Below, in pieces: positions 1 through 9,054 of a stretch of 64,000 bases of DNA; position 1 is the first letter of the stretch; the number at the start of each line of letters is the position of its first letter. Origin of the DNA: an uncultured bacterium (GTDB taxonomy: Bacteria; Edwardsbacteria; AC1; EtOH8). The notes below the pieces were generated by a model, which made no database searches, was not told the origin of the DNA, and worked only from the letters and a program-made list of their open reading frames with translations. The stretch lies in assembly GCA_937863685.1 (NCBI GenBank), contig CALMGM010000005.1, forward strand, positions 372,001 through 436,000, given 5' to 3'. A program made the translations under genes and the position numbers.

Positions 1-317
1 GCCCATCGGACGGGGGGCGACGACCCGTTTGACAATGCCCTCGGTTGACAGGTTTATGGCTATGATCGTATCCTGGCATTCTACATATATCCGGTTGGCC
101 GCAGAACTGGCGGCTATCTGTCCCTGCCCGGTCTTGCCGGTCTCGATATAGTTTTGCCATACTGCATCGGAGTCGCTTATCTGGTATGCCGATAGCCCGG
201 TCAGCCAGTTCGAATGCGTGACATAGGCCTTCCCTATCCCGGGCAGATAGGCCATATCGGATGCCGCACTTATGGGCAAGGTTACCTTTTTTATCACCCG
301 ATAGTTCATGGGAGGCA
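1..317. repeat. Near-identical duplicate, copy 1
   Basis: About 317 bases match 1244-1560 with only a few substitutions (for example TATGGG against TACCGG near 271-276). It codes for the start of the propeller in two adjacent lipoprotein genes. Identity breaks sharply at about 318, beyond which the PEGA parts of the two genes are clearly diverged. The left end is cut by the window. Confidence 0.9.
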
Positions 318-603
318 AAGAGGCCGACAGATGTTTGGTAATCCCTGGTTCGATGTCCACATGCTGGGTCCATACCTTATACCCATAGTGCATCACATCG
401 ATCTGATGTCTCCCCACCGGTATGCCGTCTATTTTAACCGGAGTAACACGCTTGGTATTTATTCCGTCGATCACCACTTCGCATGGCGTCGGTGAAGAAA
501 CGATATATACGGCCCCGAAATCGGGATATACCGGCTGGTGCTGACAGCTAAGCATGCCAAACAGCGCCATAACGCATATTAATATAAGTCTATTTTTTAT
601 CAT
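1..603 (-). CDS. PEGA-domain beta-propeller lipoprotein, 3' end missing
   Basis: The reading frame is open from an ATG at 603 to the left edge (201 codons), so the C-terminus lies outside the window. The start is one base after the stop of the upstream paralogue (605-1849), implying translational coupling. The N-terminus is a lipoprotein signal peptide with hydrophobic core and Cys (FGMLSC), so export and lipid anchoring are expected. Residues about 25-95 form a PEGA-like surface domain (SSPTPCEVVIDG, then VKIDGIPVGRH), followed by the start of a YncE/YVTN-like propeller (AYLPGIGKAYVTHSN). From about residue 96 on, the DNA is almost identical to the neighbouring gene. Role unknown; probably a surface or periplasmic binding or scaffold lipoprotein. 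Confidence 0.85.
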   Translation of the reverse strand, partial: MIKNRLILICVMALFGMLSCQHQPVYPDFGAVYIVSSPTPCEVVIDGINTKRVTPVKIDGIPVGRHQIDVMHYGYKVWTQHVDIEPGITKHLSASLPPMNYRVIKKVTLPISAASDMAYLPGIGKAYVTHSNWLTGLSAYQISDSDAVWQNYIETGKTGQGQIAASSAANRIYVECQDTIIAINLSTEGIVKRVVAPRPMG

Positions 604-604
604 A

Positions 605-1849
605 TTATTCGGTGTCGGTTCGGAAGATCAGGATGTCGTAATACTCCAGCAAATAAAGGTATTTCCTGTCTGCCGATTGATATACCGCCAGAGGATATTG
701 GCCCGATGGCAGGTAGGTCACCGGCTGCCAGGAGGACAGATACAATAAAACTATATTGCCAATCGGCAAAGGGCCGGGATTGCCGGGTACCGGCACATCG
801 GTTGTCACCACCCAGACATAAGCCCCGTCGCCGGAAAAACAGGCCCCCCTTACCACTTGGCCATACAATAAAGTCGGACCGCTGACCGCAGCCCAGCTGC
901 TGATATTCACCGGGACAACCGTCAACTCTTCCATCCCCATATTGCAGAACCCCAAAATATCCCAGCTGTTATTGTAGAATATGGCTCCGGGATATGATCG
1001 CGTCGGCAATTCGTTCGTGACGGCGCCGCTCTGGAAATCAATCCTCAGGAACTTTTGTATGTCCTTGCAGGTCACATACAGATATCTCCCGGCGGGGTCT
1101 AGGGCCACGTCCGTCGGCTTTCCGGCCAGATTTATAAACCTCACAAAACTGTCGGCTTTGGCATCTATTATACCCAGGCTCCGGTCGGTGCTGTCGGCCG
1201 TTATCGCCCAATTGCCATCCTGCGAAAAAATGATTTGGGTGTAGCCCATCGGACGGGGGGCGACGACCCGTTTGACAATGCCCTCGGTTGACAGGTTTAT
1301 GGCTATGATCGTATCCTGGCATTCTACATATATCCGGTTGGCCGCAGAACTGGCGGCTATCTGTCCCTGCCCGGTCTTGCCGGTCTCGATATAGTTTTGC
1401 CATACTGCATCGGAGTCGCTTATCTGGTATGCCGATAGCCCGGTCAGCCAGTTCGAATGCGTGACATAGGCCTTCCCTATCCCGGGCAGATAGGCCATAT
1501 CGGATGCCGCACTTACCGGCAAGGTTACCTTTTTTATCACCCGATAGTTCATGGGAGGCAAGGAGGCATATAAGTGCTTGGTGGTGCTTCCCTCAATAAT
1601 GACGATTTCCGACCATACTTTATATCCGAAATGGCTTGCCGAGATCCTATGTGCTCCGAGCGTTATGCCGTCTATTTTTGTTGGGGTGAATCGGTTGGTG
1701 GTCTTTCCATCGATCAGCACTTCGCAAGGCGTCGGCGACGACGTTATGTATATCGAGCCGTAATTCGGATATACCGGTTGGTGCTGACAGCCGGCCACCA
1801 AGCCCAATTCCGCCAGGGCAATCATCGCCATAAATAAACGGCTTGCCAT
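605..1849 (-). CDS. PEGA-domain beta-propeller lipoprotein
   Basis: A 414-aa protein with a signal peptide ending in the lipobox LVAGC, so probably lipid-anchored in the envelope. A PEGA-like domain (about residues 25-100; EVLIDGKTTNRFTPTKIDG) is followed by a seven-bladed-propeller-like region with YncE-type repeats (RIYVECQDTIIAIN, RYLYVTCKDIQKFLRID, KYLYLLEYYDILIF). It follows the TonB-dependent receptor gene by 14 bases and is followed by a paralogue after one base, so all three are probably one operon. Family knowledge: PEGA domains occur in surface proteins; propellers often bind ligands or partners. No catalytic residues are evident. A role with the receptor is inferred from linkage only. 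Confidence 0.85.
   Translation of the reverse strand: MASRLFMAMIALAELGLVAGCQHQPVYPNYGSIYITSSPTPCEVLIDGKTTNRFTPTKIDGITLGAHRISASHFGYKVWSEIVIIEGSTTKHLYASLPPMNYRVIKKVTLPVSAASDMAYLPGIGKAYVTHSNWLTGLSAYQISDSDAVWQNYIETGKTGQGQIAASSAANRIYVECQDTIIAINLSTEGIVKRVVAPRPMGYTQIIFSQDGNWAITADSTDRSLGIIDAKADSFVRFINLAGKPTDVALDPAGRYLYVTCKDIQKFLRIDFQSGAVTNELPTRSYPGAIFYNNSWDILGFCNMGMEELTVVPVNISSWAAVSGPTLLYGQVVRGACFSGDGAYVWVVTTDVPVPGNPGPLPIGNIVLLYLSSWQPVTYLPSGQYPLAVYQSADRKYLYLLEYYDILIFRTDTE
1244..1560. repeat. Near-identical duplicate, copy 2
   Basis: Second copy of the block at 1-317, inside the propeller of the upstream lipoprotein gene. The identity covers the N-terminal propeller blades only, which suggests recent duplication or gene conversion. 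Confidence 0.9.
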
Positions 1850-1863
1850 AAAGCATTCTTTTT

Positions 1864-4572
1864 TCAGAATTTTATAATAAACCCGGCGCGGTACAGGCGG
1901 GGCATTCCGCTTAAGGCCGGATTGGAGGAGTATAGCTGCTGGTAATAATACATGCGGTTCAATTGCTCTTCCACCGTAAACACCCCGTTCCCGTCGGTAT
2001 CCCCCTCGGCCTCGTAATAAGGACTGGTGCTAAAGTAATCATTCTGGGGCTCTTCGGGCTGCCAATCTATAAGATACATCTCATACGGGCTTATCTCCCT
2101 TTCATAGGAATAATTATAGTTGTCCCAATTGAATATGTTCAATATCTCAAAGCTAAGGGTTGCGTTCAGCAGACCGTATTTGAAGCTCTTGGTGAATTTG
2201 ATGTCGATCTGCGAATTGCTGGGGGTGCGCTGCAAAACGGGATCCGGGGTCTCCTGTTTATCGGTGTTAAAGACCATGGGAGTATACGGCAAGCCGCTGC
2301 CGAACTGGAATATGCCGTTTAGATTGGCATCGCGGATAAGCCATCCCCAGCTCCCCGCAACCGGGTCTTTGTTGAATAATGAACCCTCGATGACCAGCTT
2401 ATTCCTTTGGTCGAAATCCAGGGGGCGGATATCCCGGGCCAAGGTTCCCAGCGATTCCCCGCTGACGGTGGAAAGGTAATTTTCCATCACGTCGTTGGCA
2501 TCAGCCCCGGTTCCCTCCGAGCTCGAAAATGCATACCTGACTGATCCGGTAAAATGGCGGCCGTAGTGTTTTTTTATGCAGAATTCGACACCCTTGGACG
2601 AGGCATAATCGATGTTTTCGTATTGATAATAAGGTTCCGGCAGGGCAGGTACAAGGTTGATACTGACCAGGTCCTTGATGTCCCTGTAGTATATGGTGAT
2701 GTCGGCGCTCCAGTTATTGTTCAGTTGGGTTATGGTCCCGAATTCTAGCGAGGTCGATTTCGAAGGCTTTAAAGCGGGGTTGCCCAGAATATTTCCTTCT
2801 ATCTCCAATGGGTCATAGGCTTTCAGATATTGGTAATAGTACTGCAGCTGGGGCTGTTGAAAATAACGACCGTAGCCCAGATGGAAAGTGGTGCTGGGGG
2901 ATATCACATAAGACAGGCCCATCCGGGGGCTGAAATATTGCCTGGACTTTACCTGGCCATCCTTTAGGGTCCTGGCCCACAGGGCATTGGTGTCAACCTC
3001 CTTGATGTCCAGGTTGAGCCGTTCATAACGTACCCCCAGATTTATTACCAGGCCTTCATATTCTATTTTATCCTGAAAATAGGCCCCTATGTTTGAAGGT
3101 TTTTTTGAGTAGTCGTCAAAAACTGGATTTCCGATGGCGCTGGGATAAAGGTAAAAATTATCGACGATATATCTTTTTAGCTCCGCACCATATTTAAGCT
3201 GGTGGTATTTTGTGGCCTGGCTGGTCAGATCAAATTTAACGAACCTCTCGTCGGTTTTCCTTTCCCGGTATTTCCAATAATTCCCGAAACGGTAGAACAG
3301 TGTGCAGTCATAACCATAGTGATTGTAATCTGTGGTGAACACCAGCTTGTCATATTCATTGTAATATACCTGATTATCCCAGAAATCCAAAAACCTGATG
3401 TCCTCCCACCAGTACCGCCCGATATCCCAGAAGGTGTCCCTGACCCCGAACTGGTTCTTATTCCAAAACCATCCCAGAGAAAGCGTATAAAAAGTGGAAT
3501 TGGAGATGGTTTGATTTAGGCTGAAAACCCCCAGCCGTCCCTTTTTTAGGTCCGAGCGGTAATTGGCAGGCATATAATACCAGTCGTGGCTGTATCTGCC
3601 GTATTGGCTGCGGGATTGGACCCCCAACAATGATGTCCTGATGTTATAGGGAAGGCTGAAAGTGGCCTTGCCCAAAAACGAATAATCCTCTCGGTCCTGG
3701 TGAGGCACCTTGGCTCTGTGGGGGTCCCAATCGTCGGTCAGGGCCAGGTCCCCTGCGGTAAAGAGCTTTATTTTTTCGCCCATAAAACTCCTGCCGGCGT
3801 CGTACTGGTAGTTCTGGTAGCCCCTGCCGGGAAGGTACCCAAAGATCGCCCCGTTGTTGTGATAAAAGTTCATCTGCCCGTTTCCGCCGTCCTTTACCGT
3901 GGCGTTGATGACTCCGGACATAACCTCCCCGTATTCGGCATCAAAAATACCGGTCAGCAGGGTCAGGTCCGAAAGGGCATTGCTGTTCAACAGCAGCCCG
4001 GTGGTCCCGTCGGTGGCATCCCTGACCGAAATCCCGTCTATCAGATAATTGACCTCGTCGGAACGCCCTCCCCGGACATGAAAAGATTCTCCCTTCATCA
4101 CCACTCCGGCCTGGGTGGCCAGTGCTTTCTCCGGCGTGTCCCAGGGCATATTGGAAAAATCATCCAGCCGGATGGTCCTTCTGGTGGCGGTCAGGTCCTT
4201 GTCAACCACCGGCCGCTCGGCCACCACTACTATTCCCTCGGTTTTTATGGGCGCCGGCTTGATCCTGAAGTCCACTTTTGTGGTCAGGTCCTGGTTGCAT
4301 TTGACATCGGTTATGGTCATCGGGGCGTATCCGATGGTATATGCTTTTACGCTGTATTTCCCCGCCGGAATATTAATGATGTAATAAAATCCCTGGCTGT
4401 CGGCCAATGCGCCCCGGCTGGTCCCCAACAATTGTACCGATGCGCCGATCAATGGTTCTCCGGTGCCGGCGTCCATAACCCGCCCGGCAATCTTGCCGGC
4501 GCCCCCCGCTTCAAGTAAACCAGCGGCCCAAACCAACAGGGCCGCCGACAGACAAATCGCTTTTACCTTCAT
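1864..4572 (-). CDS. TonB-dependent outer-membrane receptor
   Basis: A 902-aa protein: signal peptide (1-22), a carboxypeptidase-regulatory-like beta-sandwich (about 27-115; GRVMDAGTGEPLIGASVQLLG), a plug domain (about 130-235; FHVRGGRSDEVNYLIDGISV and EYGEVMSGVINATVKDGG), then a long aromatic-rich 22-strand-type barrel ending in Phe (FIIKF), the usual outer-membrane barrel signal. Family knowledge: such receptors import ligands using TonB and the proton-motive force; the substrate cannot be read here. It resembles the receptor at 9055-12090 in plan. It lies 85 bases downstream of the PorV-like gene, with a strong hairpin between (4615-4644), so its expression may be partly separated from the upstream genes. 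No TonB or ExbBD genes are in the window. Confidence 0.93.
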   Translation of the reverse strand: MKVKAICLSAALLVWAAGLLEAGGAGKIAGRVMDAGTGEPLIGASVQLLGTSRGALADSQGFYYIINIPAGKYSVKAYTIGYAPMTITDVKCNQDLTTKVDFRIKPAPIKTEGIVVVAERPVVDKDLTATRRTIRLDDFSNMPWDTPEKALATQAGVVMKGESFHVRGGRSDEVNYLIDGISVRDATDGTTGLLLNSNALSDLTLLTGIFDAEYGEVMSGVINATVKDGGNGQMNFYHNNGAIFGYLPGRGYQNYQYDAGRSFMGEKIKLFTAGDLALTDDWDPHRAKVPHQDREDYSFLGKATFSLPYNIRTSLLGVQSRSQYGRYSHDWYYMPANYRSDLKKGRLGVFSLNQTISNSTFYTLSLGWFWNKNQFGVRDTFWDIGRYWWEDIRFLDFWDNQVYYNEYDKLVFTTDYNHYGYDCTLFYRFGNYWKYRERKTDERFVKFDLTSQATKYHQLKYGAELKRYIVDNFYLYPSAIGNPVFDDYSKKPSNIGAYFQDKIEYEGLVINLGVRYERLNLDIKEVDTNALWARTLKDGQVKSRQYFSPRMGLSYVISPSTTFHLGYGRYFQQPQLQYYYQYLKAYDPLEIEGNILGNPALKPSKSTSLEFGTITQLNNNWSADITIYYRDIKDLVSINLVPALPEPYYQYENIDYASSKGVEFCIKKHYGRHFTGSVRYAFSSSEGTGADANDVMENYLSTVSGESLGTLARDIRPLDFDQRNKLVIEGSLFNKDPVAGSWGWLIRDANLNGIFQFGSGLPYTPMVFNTDKQETPDPVLQRTPSNSQIDIKFTKSFKYGLLNATLSFEILNIFNWDNYNYSYEREISPYEMYLIDWQPEEPQNDYFSTSPYYEAEGDTDGNGVFTVEEQLNRMYYYQQLYSSNPALSGMPRLYRAGFIIKF

Positions 4573-4614
4573 ATGAATATCTTATTGGGTTATCATCTCG
4601 GACGGTGAAAAAAC

Positions 4615-4644
4615 ACAGGGGAGATGCATCCACATCTCCCCTGT
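4615..4644 (-). terminator. Intrinsic terminator after the PorV-like gene
   Basis: A perfect 12-bp stem (ACAGGGGAGATG / CATCTCCCCTGT) with a 6-base loop, followed on the minus strand by GTTTTTT. It sits between the PorV-like gene and the TonB-dependent receptor, so it may attenuate rather than end the operon. Confidence 0.85.
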
Positions 4645-4657
4645 CGGTTGAACTTGC

Positions 4658-5728
4658 TTAGAAGCCTAATCCCACGCTGAAGCGGTGAACATTCTCCAGG
4701 TACCCCATGTTGGTATAAGCATAGTCTACGTTGAATTTGCTGGTGCCGATGTTTTTGCCAATCCCCATTCCGGCGCTGACATTGTCCATGCCTCCTTTGG
4801 TTTCATACCAATCGGGATCGTACCTGTACCCGCCCCGCAACGAAAAGTCAAGGATCGGGTTCTTCCAGGTATATTCGGTGCCCAGCAGCACTTTTTCGTT
4901 GCCGTCATTGGGATGGACCAGCTCGGTGGAAGCGGTCAACACTTGGGATTTCCCGAACAGGAAATCGTAGGCCACGCCCATCTTGAACTGCAGGGGCATC
5001 TGGAACGGGGTGGTGACGATCTCCCATGAATTCCCGGTGTAGTTTTCCGGCCAGTCGCTTTCCTCTTTTTCGGCCTGGAGGTCCTTCCCGGAGAAGCTGG
5101 CGTCCGCCCCGTAATTTAAAATGGCCATCGCCAAGCGCAGGGTCTTGTAGCCGGTTTTATAATAGGTCCCCACGTCAAAAGCCAGGCCTCCGGTGCTCAT
5201 GTCGGAGATCTTCTCCCGGACATACTTTGAAGTTACTCCCACCGTGAATTTGTCGGTCAGGTTCCGGGCATAGGTCACGCCCAGCGCCAGGTCGTTGGCG
5301 GAGAAAGCCGTCAGGCCCTCGCCTTGGTCTTCTCTGGCAATCGTCTCGATGTCGTCGATGGTTGTTCTTTCAATATCACCGTATGAAAGAAACGTGGCGC
5401 TGAAGCCGATGTTGCCGATCAGTCCCATGGGGAACACCACCCCCACATACTCATGGTTGATGTCTATGAACCAGTTGGTGTGGGAAAACACCACTTCGGT
5501 CTTCTTAAGCTTGCCGATCCCGGCTGGATTCCAGTAAAGCGCGGAAGCGTCGCTGGCGACAGCCGTGAACGCCCCGCCCATGGCCACTCCCCGCGATCCG
5601 GCGCCGATCTTTAAGAACTGCAGTCCGGCCCTGCCCACATTGGAGTAGTCCGGGGCGGTCCCCGCCTGGGCCAGGGAAGCCAGGCCGATCAGAGCCAAAA
5701 TGGTAAAAATTGTGATTGATCTGTTCAT
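4658..5728 (-). CDS. PorV/PorQ-family outer-membrane protein
   Basis: A 356-aa protein with a signal peptide (1-22) and the hallmark N-terminal block of the PorV/PorQ (UPF0164) family: GRAGLQFLKIGAGSRGVAMGGAFTAVASDASALYWNPAGI. The rest alternates short beta strands and ends in LGF, as expected for a FadL-like outer-membrane barrel. In type IX secretion, PorV shuttles substrates from the translocon to the attachment complex. Here it is followed by a TonB-dependent receptor and preceded, 22 bases upstream, by a large secreted protein with a C-terminal sorting-like domain, which fits a secretion-partner role. Many candidate phyla encode several PorV-like paralogues, so it may be specific to the neighbouring protein. 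Confidence 0.88.
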   Translation of the reverse strand: MNRSITIFTILALIGLASLAQAGTAPDYSNVGRAGLQFLKIGAGSRGVAMGGAFTAVASDASALYWNPAGIGKLKKTEVVFSHTNWFIDINHEYVGVVFPMGLIGNIGFSATFLSYGDIERTTIDDIETIAREDQGEGLTAFSANDLALGVTYARNLTDKFTVGVTSKYVREKISDMSTGGLAFDVGTYYKTGYKTLRLAMAILNYGADASFSGKDLQAEKEESDWPENYTGNSWEIVTTPFQMPLQFKMGVAYDFLFGKSQVLTASTELVHPNDGNEKVLLGTEYTWKNPILDFSLRGGYRYDPDWYETKGGMDNVSAGMGIGKNIGTSKFNVDYAYTNMGYLENVHRFSVGLGF

Positions 5729-5750
5729 TTCTTATGCTCTCCTCGTATTT

Positions 5751-8700
5751 TTACTTGATTATGGCAAATTTACCTAGCTTGGTGCCGATGCCGGGAGCGT
5801 CTATCTGATAAATATACATGCCGCTGGCCGTACGTTTATCAAAGGTTGTCAGCAGATCCCACTTTTCGGAGCCCTCGTTGCTGCCCAACGAAACCTCGTG
5901 GTTCAAGACCCTTATCAGATCTCCCGCTATATTGTAGATCCGAATGGTGCACTTGGATGGCAGATTGGTGAAAAAGAGATTGGGGTAATTCTTGCTGACA
6001 TCCCAATTGGCTCTCACCAGGTAGGGGTTGGGCACCACTTTCACCTTGTCCAGCAGACTGGCAGACAGGGAGGACAGCTGTTTGGCTTTGGTGGTTACAA
6101 AGGTTGCCACGTTGCCTTCGACCGGGGCATATTTCCCGCTGCAGTAGATTCTCCAGATATCGCCGGTCTCCGGGCGGCTGGCCCAGATCATCTTGTTCAA
6201 AGAATAAACCTGAATGGTATCGACAGTTCCCAAACTGTCTGTAACAACGGAATCCCGGTATGATTTGTTGAAATAGACCGTTATGCCGCAGATCTGCATG
6301 CCGTATGCGTTGGAGCCGGCGGTTGAGGCGATCCAGGACGAGGAGGTGTTTACGGTCGGGTTGAAGCACCAGGAGGATAGGGTCATGGCGTCTTTCTTAA
6401 TGCCGCTCTCCAGCGGAACCAGGAGGTTATTGCTGATGTCCCATACTTCCGCCGTCACCCCGGTCAAGGTATCCTTCCACCGGACCTCGTAATCCGAGCC
6501 CCTCCATTGCCAGGCGTTCGAGTTCTCGGAGAATATCCCCGGATTGAACTCGACCTTGACGCTGTCATAAGGATAGGTCCGGATGCCCGACGGGAGCTCG
6601 GCTATCCTGAAGCTGTCCAGGGTGCACCGGTCGGGAACCGGCTCGTTGACATAGGCCGTGGCGGCATATAGCTGCTTGTGGCTCCATCGGATGCTGGGCT
6701 TGAATATGGCATATCCCAGCGGCAATTCGTCCACTCCGGCGGATATGAACAGGTCCGGTTCGTAATGGTCCTGATCGAACCTGGCAACCACCCTCATGGA
6801 GTCGATCATGGTATCCACACTGACGCCGCCGGACATTATGGCATCGTACAGGTAAGCCCGGTAGATGGGATTGCGGTTATAGCCCAGAATCTCCTTGGTG
6901 GTGGGTTGCCATCTCAGCCAAAAAGTATCGTTTTTGACCGAATCCGGCGCGGCCACCCGGATATCGCTGTAATTCACTATCCCGCCGTGCAGCATGTCGG
7001 AATTGCCCGTCACCGAGGTCTTGACCAGGGTGGGCAGGACGGCATCAGCCACAATTGAGGCGGCCTTGCAAAAACCGCTGTTCTCGGCCGGGTTGCTCGC
7101 CAGGGTGGTGGGGCATTTGTGGGTGAAAAAGACGTTCCTCTGGTAATCGTAGGCCGACACGCCGTACCAGTAGCCGAAACCGTTGACCACATTGCTGTCC
7201 ACCAGGGAATAGATCAGGCCGCGGTCGGTGCCGATGGTGTCGAACTTGGGAATGGTGGCGCTGCCGCCGCCGGGATAGGTGTAGGTGATGGTCTCCAGGT
7301 CCCGGACGATCTTGATGTTGTCGATCCGGTCGTAGAAGTATCCCGCCCCGCCGCCGTAGCTTAAGGTGACGGTGTTGGGCATGGTGTCCAGGTCCGTAAA
7401 CAGGGTTCCCAAATATTGCCGCTTGGCGGGGTCGGCCAAGTCGGCCTGGGAGGAAGCCCTGAAGGCGACATATCCCTGAAAATCGTATTTATCGTACAGG
7501 GCCCTCTGCGAATAGAAAGCGTTGACGGTGTCGCCCCCGTTGGCCGGCTGGGCGGCCCCTCGGGCGATCCTGATGTACGGTCCGGTCGGGTTCAATATGT
7601 CTTTAAGCTCGAAACTGTCGACCAGAAGCTGGGTGGCCGGAAGGGTGTACTGCCATGATCCCGGGAAATAGGTGTACCACTTTTTGGCGTCGGGAAGCTT
7701 TTCCCAGTAGGGATCGGGGGTTATCTCCGCCCTTTTATTCCAGCTCAGGCGGATGCACTTGTCGCCGGGCAGGATGGTCAGGGTGGGGGCGGCCGGCGGG
7801 GTGGCCAGTTCGAAATCGTTGTCGTAAATGGTCTGGGCCACGTCCGATGCCAGTATCAGGGCGGTGGTGTCCATAGCCCCGATTATTCCGATGCAGGTGG
7901 TGACGGTATCGCCGTTGCCCAGGCTAAAGGGGCCGCTGGACATGGCAAACCGTTTGTCGGCGGGGGTAAAGGCTCCCCATTCGTCATAAGCGTCAACCTT
8001 CATGTCCCAGTAGTTGACGCCGGTCAATTCGGTATATCTTTCCTCATCGGTGTTGGGGTCCTGCTGCAGGGTGAATATCTTGAAGGCGGTCATACCCAGG
8101 GCGCTGTCCGGCAGGATGTCGTGGCTGAACTCATTGTCTGTCACATGCACTGTGGCGCCGGTGTTGTTGATGGGGCTTTCGAAATACCTGAAACCGACCA
8201 CGCCGGTGGAAGGCCAGCCGCTCTCGTTTTCGGTCTGGAACTGTATGGCCAGGCTGCGCCGGTAATCGAATATGGTCCGGTCGTTGGCGGAAGATCCCGC
8301 TTCGTTCCCGATGTCGCAGTCGGCTACCGGGGCCATGTACACCTGGCTCAAATCTCCGCCCGAGATATTGGTCACCCGGAAATAAAAGAAGATGATGTCG
8401 TTGTTGTCGGCATAGTTCCAGGCATAGCTTATCTGTTCCACTCTCACCCCCAGCTGCTTGTCGCCGGAAAAGGTGAATTGGGGGTTCTGGTCGCTGTAGC
8501 GGGCATAGCTGTCCTGGCGGGATTTTATCACCGGCTCCGGCCAGTTGGCGGCATCCACCGGGTCGGTGGACATATATACCCGGGCCTTGGATTCGCTTAA
8601 ATAGCTGGTGTATTTATCGTTGAAATCCACCGGGCCCATTTCGTAGCCGCCGCTGTTGGGGTTGTATCCGCAGGCCACGATCTTGTTGCCGGAGCCGTCC

Positions 8701-8975
8701 TGGGCTCCCACCCATAGGCCCGCGCCATATATATAGCCCCGGCCCGAACCCTGGGGCCAAAAGCCGCCGGAGCCGGTCTGGGGTTTGACGAACGGCCCGT
8801 AATTGGTGGTGTATATTTCCCAGGCGTTCGCCCTTAGGATCTTTTGGGACATTAACTTATTGTTATCGGGCAAGGTCCCTGGAGCAGTGGTAGCAAAAGC
8901 TGCTGATGACAGCCCTATCATGACCAACAGCGCCAAAGGCAGGAACCAAAAACCCTTTTGTTTGTTATTAGCCAT
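5751..8975 (-). CDS. Large secreted protein with C-terminal sorting-like domain
   Basis: A 1074-aa protein with an N-terminal signal sequence (hydrophobic segment to about residue 28), a long beta-rich region with an fn3-like stretch near residue 400 (APTLTILPGDKCIRLSWN), and a C-terminal FlgD/Por-type Ig-like domain (VVPNPYLVRANWD; IRIYNIAGDLIRVL; GMYIYQIDAPG), ending in KLGKFAIIK. The last module is of the type used as a type IX secretion signal. It lies between a TonB-dependent receptor (79 bases upstream) and the PorV-like gene (22 bases downstream). I see no catalytic motif; probably a surface-exposed structural or binding protein working with the adjacent receptor. The start is backed by an AGGAG ribosome site. 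Confidence 0.85.
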   Translation of the reverse strand: MANNKQKGFWFLPLALLVMIGLSSAAFATTAPGTLPDNNKLMSQKILRANAWEIYTTNYGPFVKPQTGSGGFWPQGSGRGYIYGAGLWVGAQDGSGNKIVACGYNPNSGGYEMGPVDFNDKYTSYLSESKARVYMSTDPVDAANWPEPVIKSRQDSYARYSDQNPQFTFSGDKQLGVRVEQISYAWNYADNNDIIFFYFRVTNISGGDLSQVYMAPVADCDIGNEAGSSANDRTIFDYRRSLAIQFQTENESGWPSTGVVGFRYFESPINNTGATVHVTDNEFSHDILPDSALGMTAFKIFTLQQDPNTDEERYTELTGVNYWDMKVDAYDEWGAFTPADKRFAMSSGPFSLGNGDTVTTCIGIIGAMDTTALILASDVAQTIYDNDFELATPPAAPTLTILPGDKCIRLSWNKRAEITPDPYWEKLPDAKKWYTYFPGSWQYTLPATQLLVDSFELKDILNPTGPYIRIARGAAQPANGGDTVNAFYSQRALYDKYDFQGYVAFRASSQADLADPAKRQYLGTLFTDLDTMPNTVTLSYGGGAGYFYDRIDNIKIVRDLETITYTYPGGGSATIPKFDTIGTDRGLIYSLVDSNVVNGFGYWYGVSAYDYQRNVFFTHKCPTTLASNPAENSGFCKAASIVADAVLPTLVKTSVTGNSDMLHGGIVNYSDIRVAAPDSVKNDTFWLRWQPTTKEILGYNRNPIYRAYLYDAIMSGGVSVDTMIDSMRVVARFDQDHYEPDLFISAGVDELPLGYAIFKPSIRWSHKQLYAATAYVNEPVPDRCTLDSFRIAELPSGIRTYPYDSVKVEFNPGIFSENSNAWQWRGSDYEVRWKDTLTGVTAEVWDISNNLLVPLESGIKKDAMTLSSWCFNPTVNTSSSWIASTAGSNAYGMQICGITVYFNKSYRDSVVTDSLGTVDTIQVYSLNKMIWASRPETGDIWRIYCSGKYAPVEGNVATFVTTKAKQLSSLSASLLDKVKVVPNPYLVRANWDVSKNYPNLFFTNLPSKCTIRIYNIAGDLIRVLNHEVSLGSNEGSEKWDLLTTFDKRTASGMYIYQIDAPGIGTKLGKFAIIK

Positions 8976-9054
8976 TGACTATTCTCCTAAGTATTGGGTT
9001 TAAATTGAAAATCTGTCTGTTCCCGGTGCGGTATACAGCAATCAGCGTTGCTGG

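Noticed and set aside
3700-4518. Plus-strand open frame of 272 codons
   Set aside because: Antisense to the receptor plug and regulatory domains; composition and lack of ribosome site mark it as a shadow.
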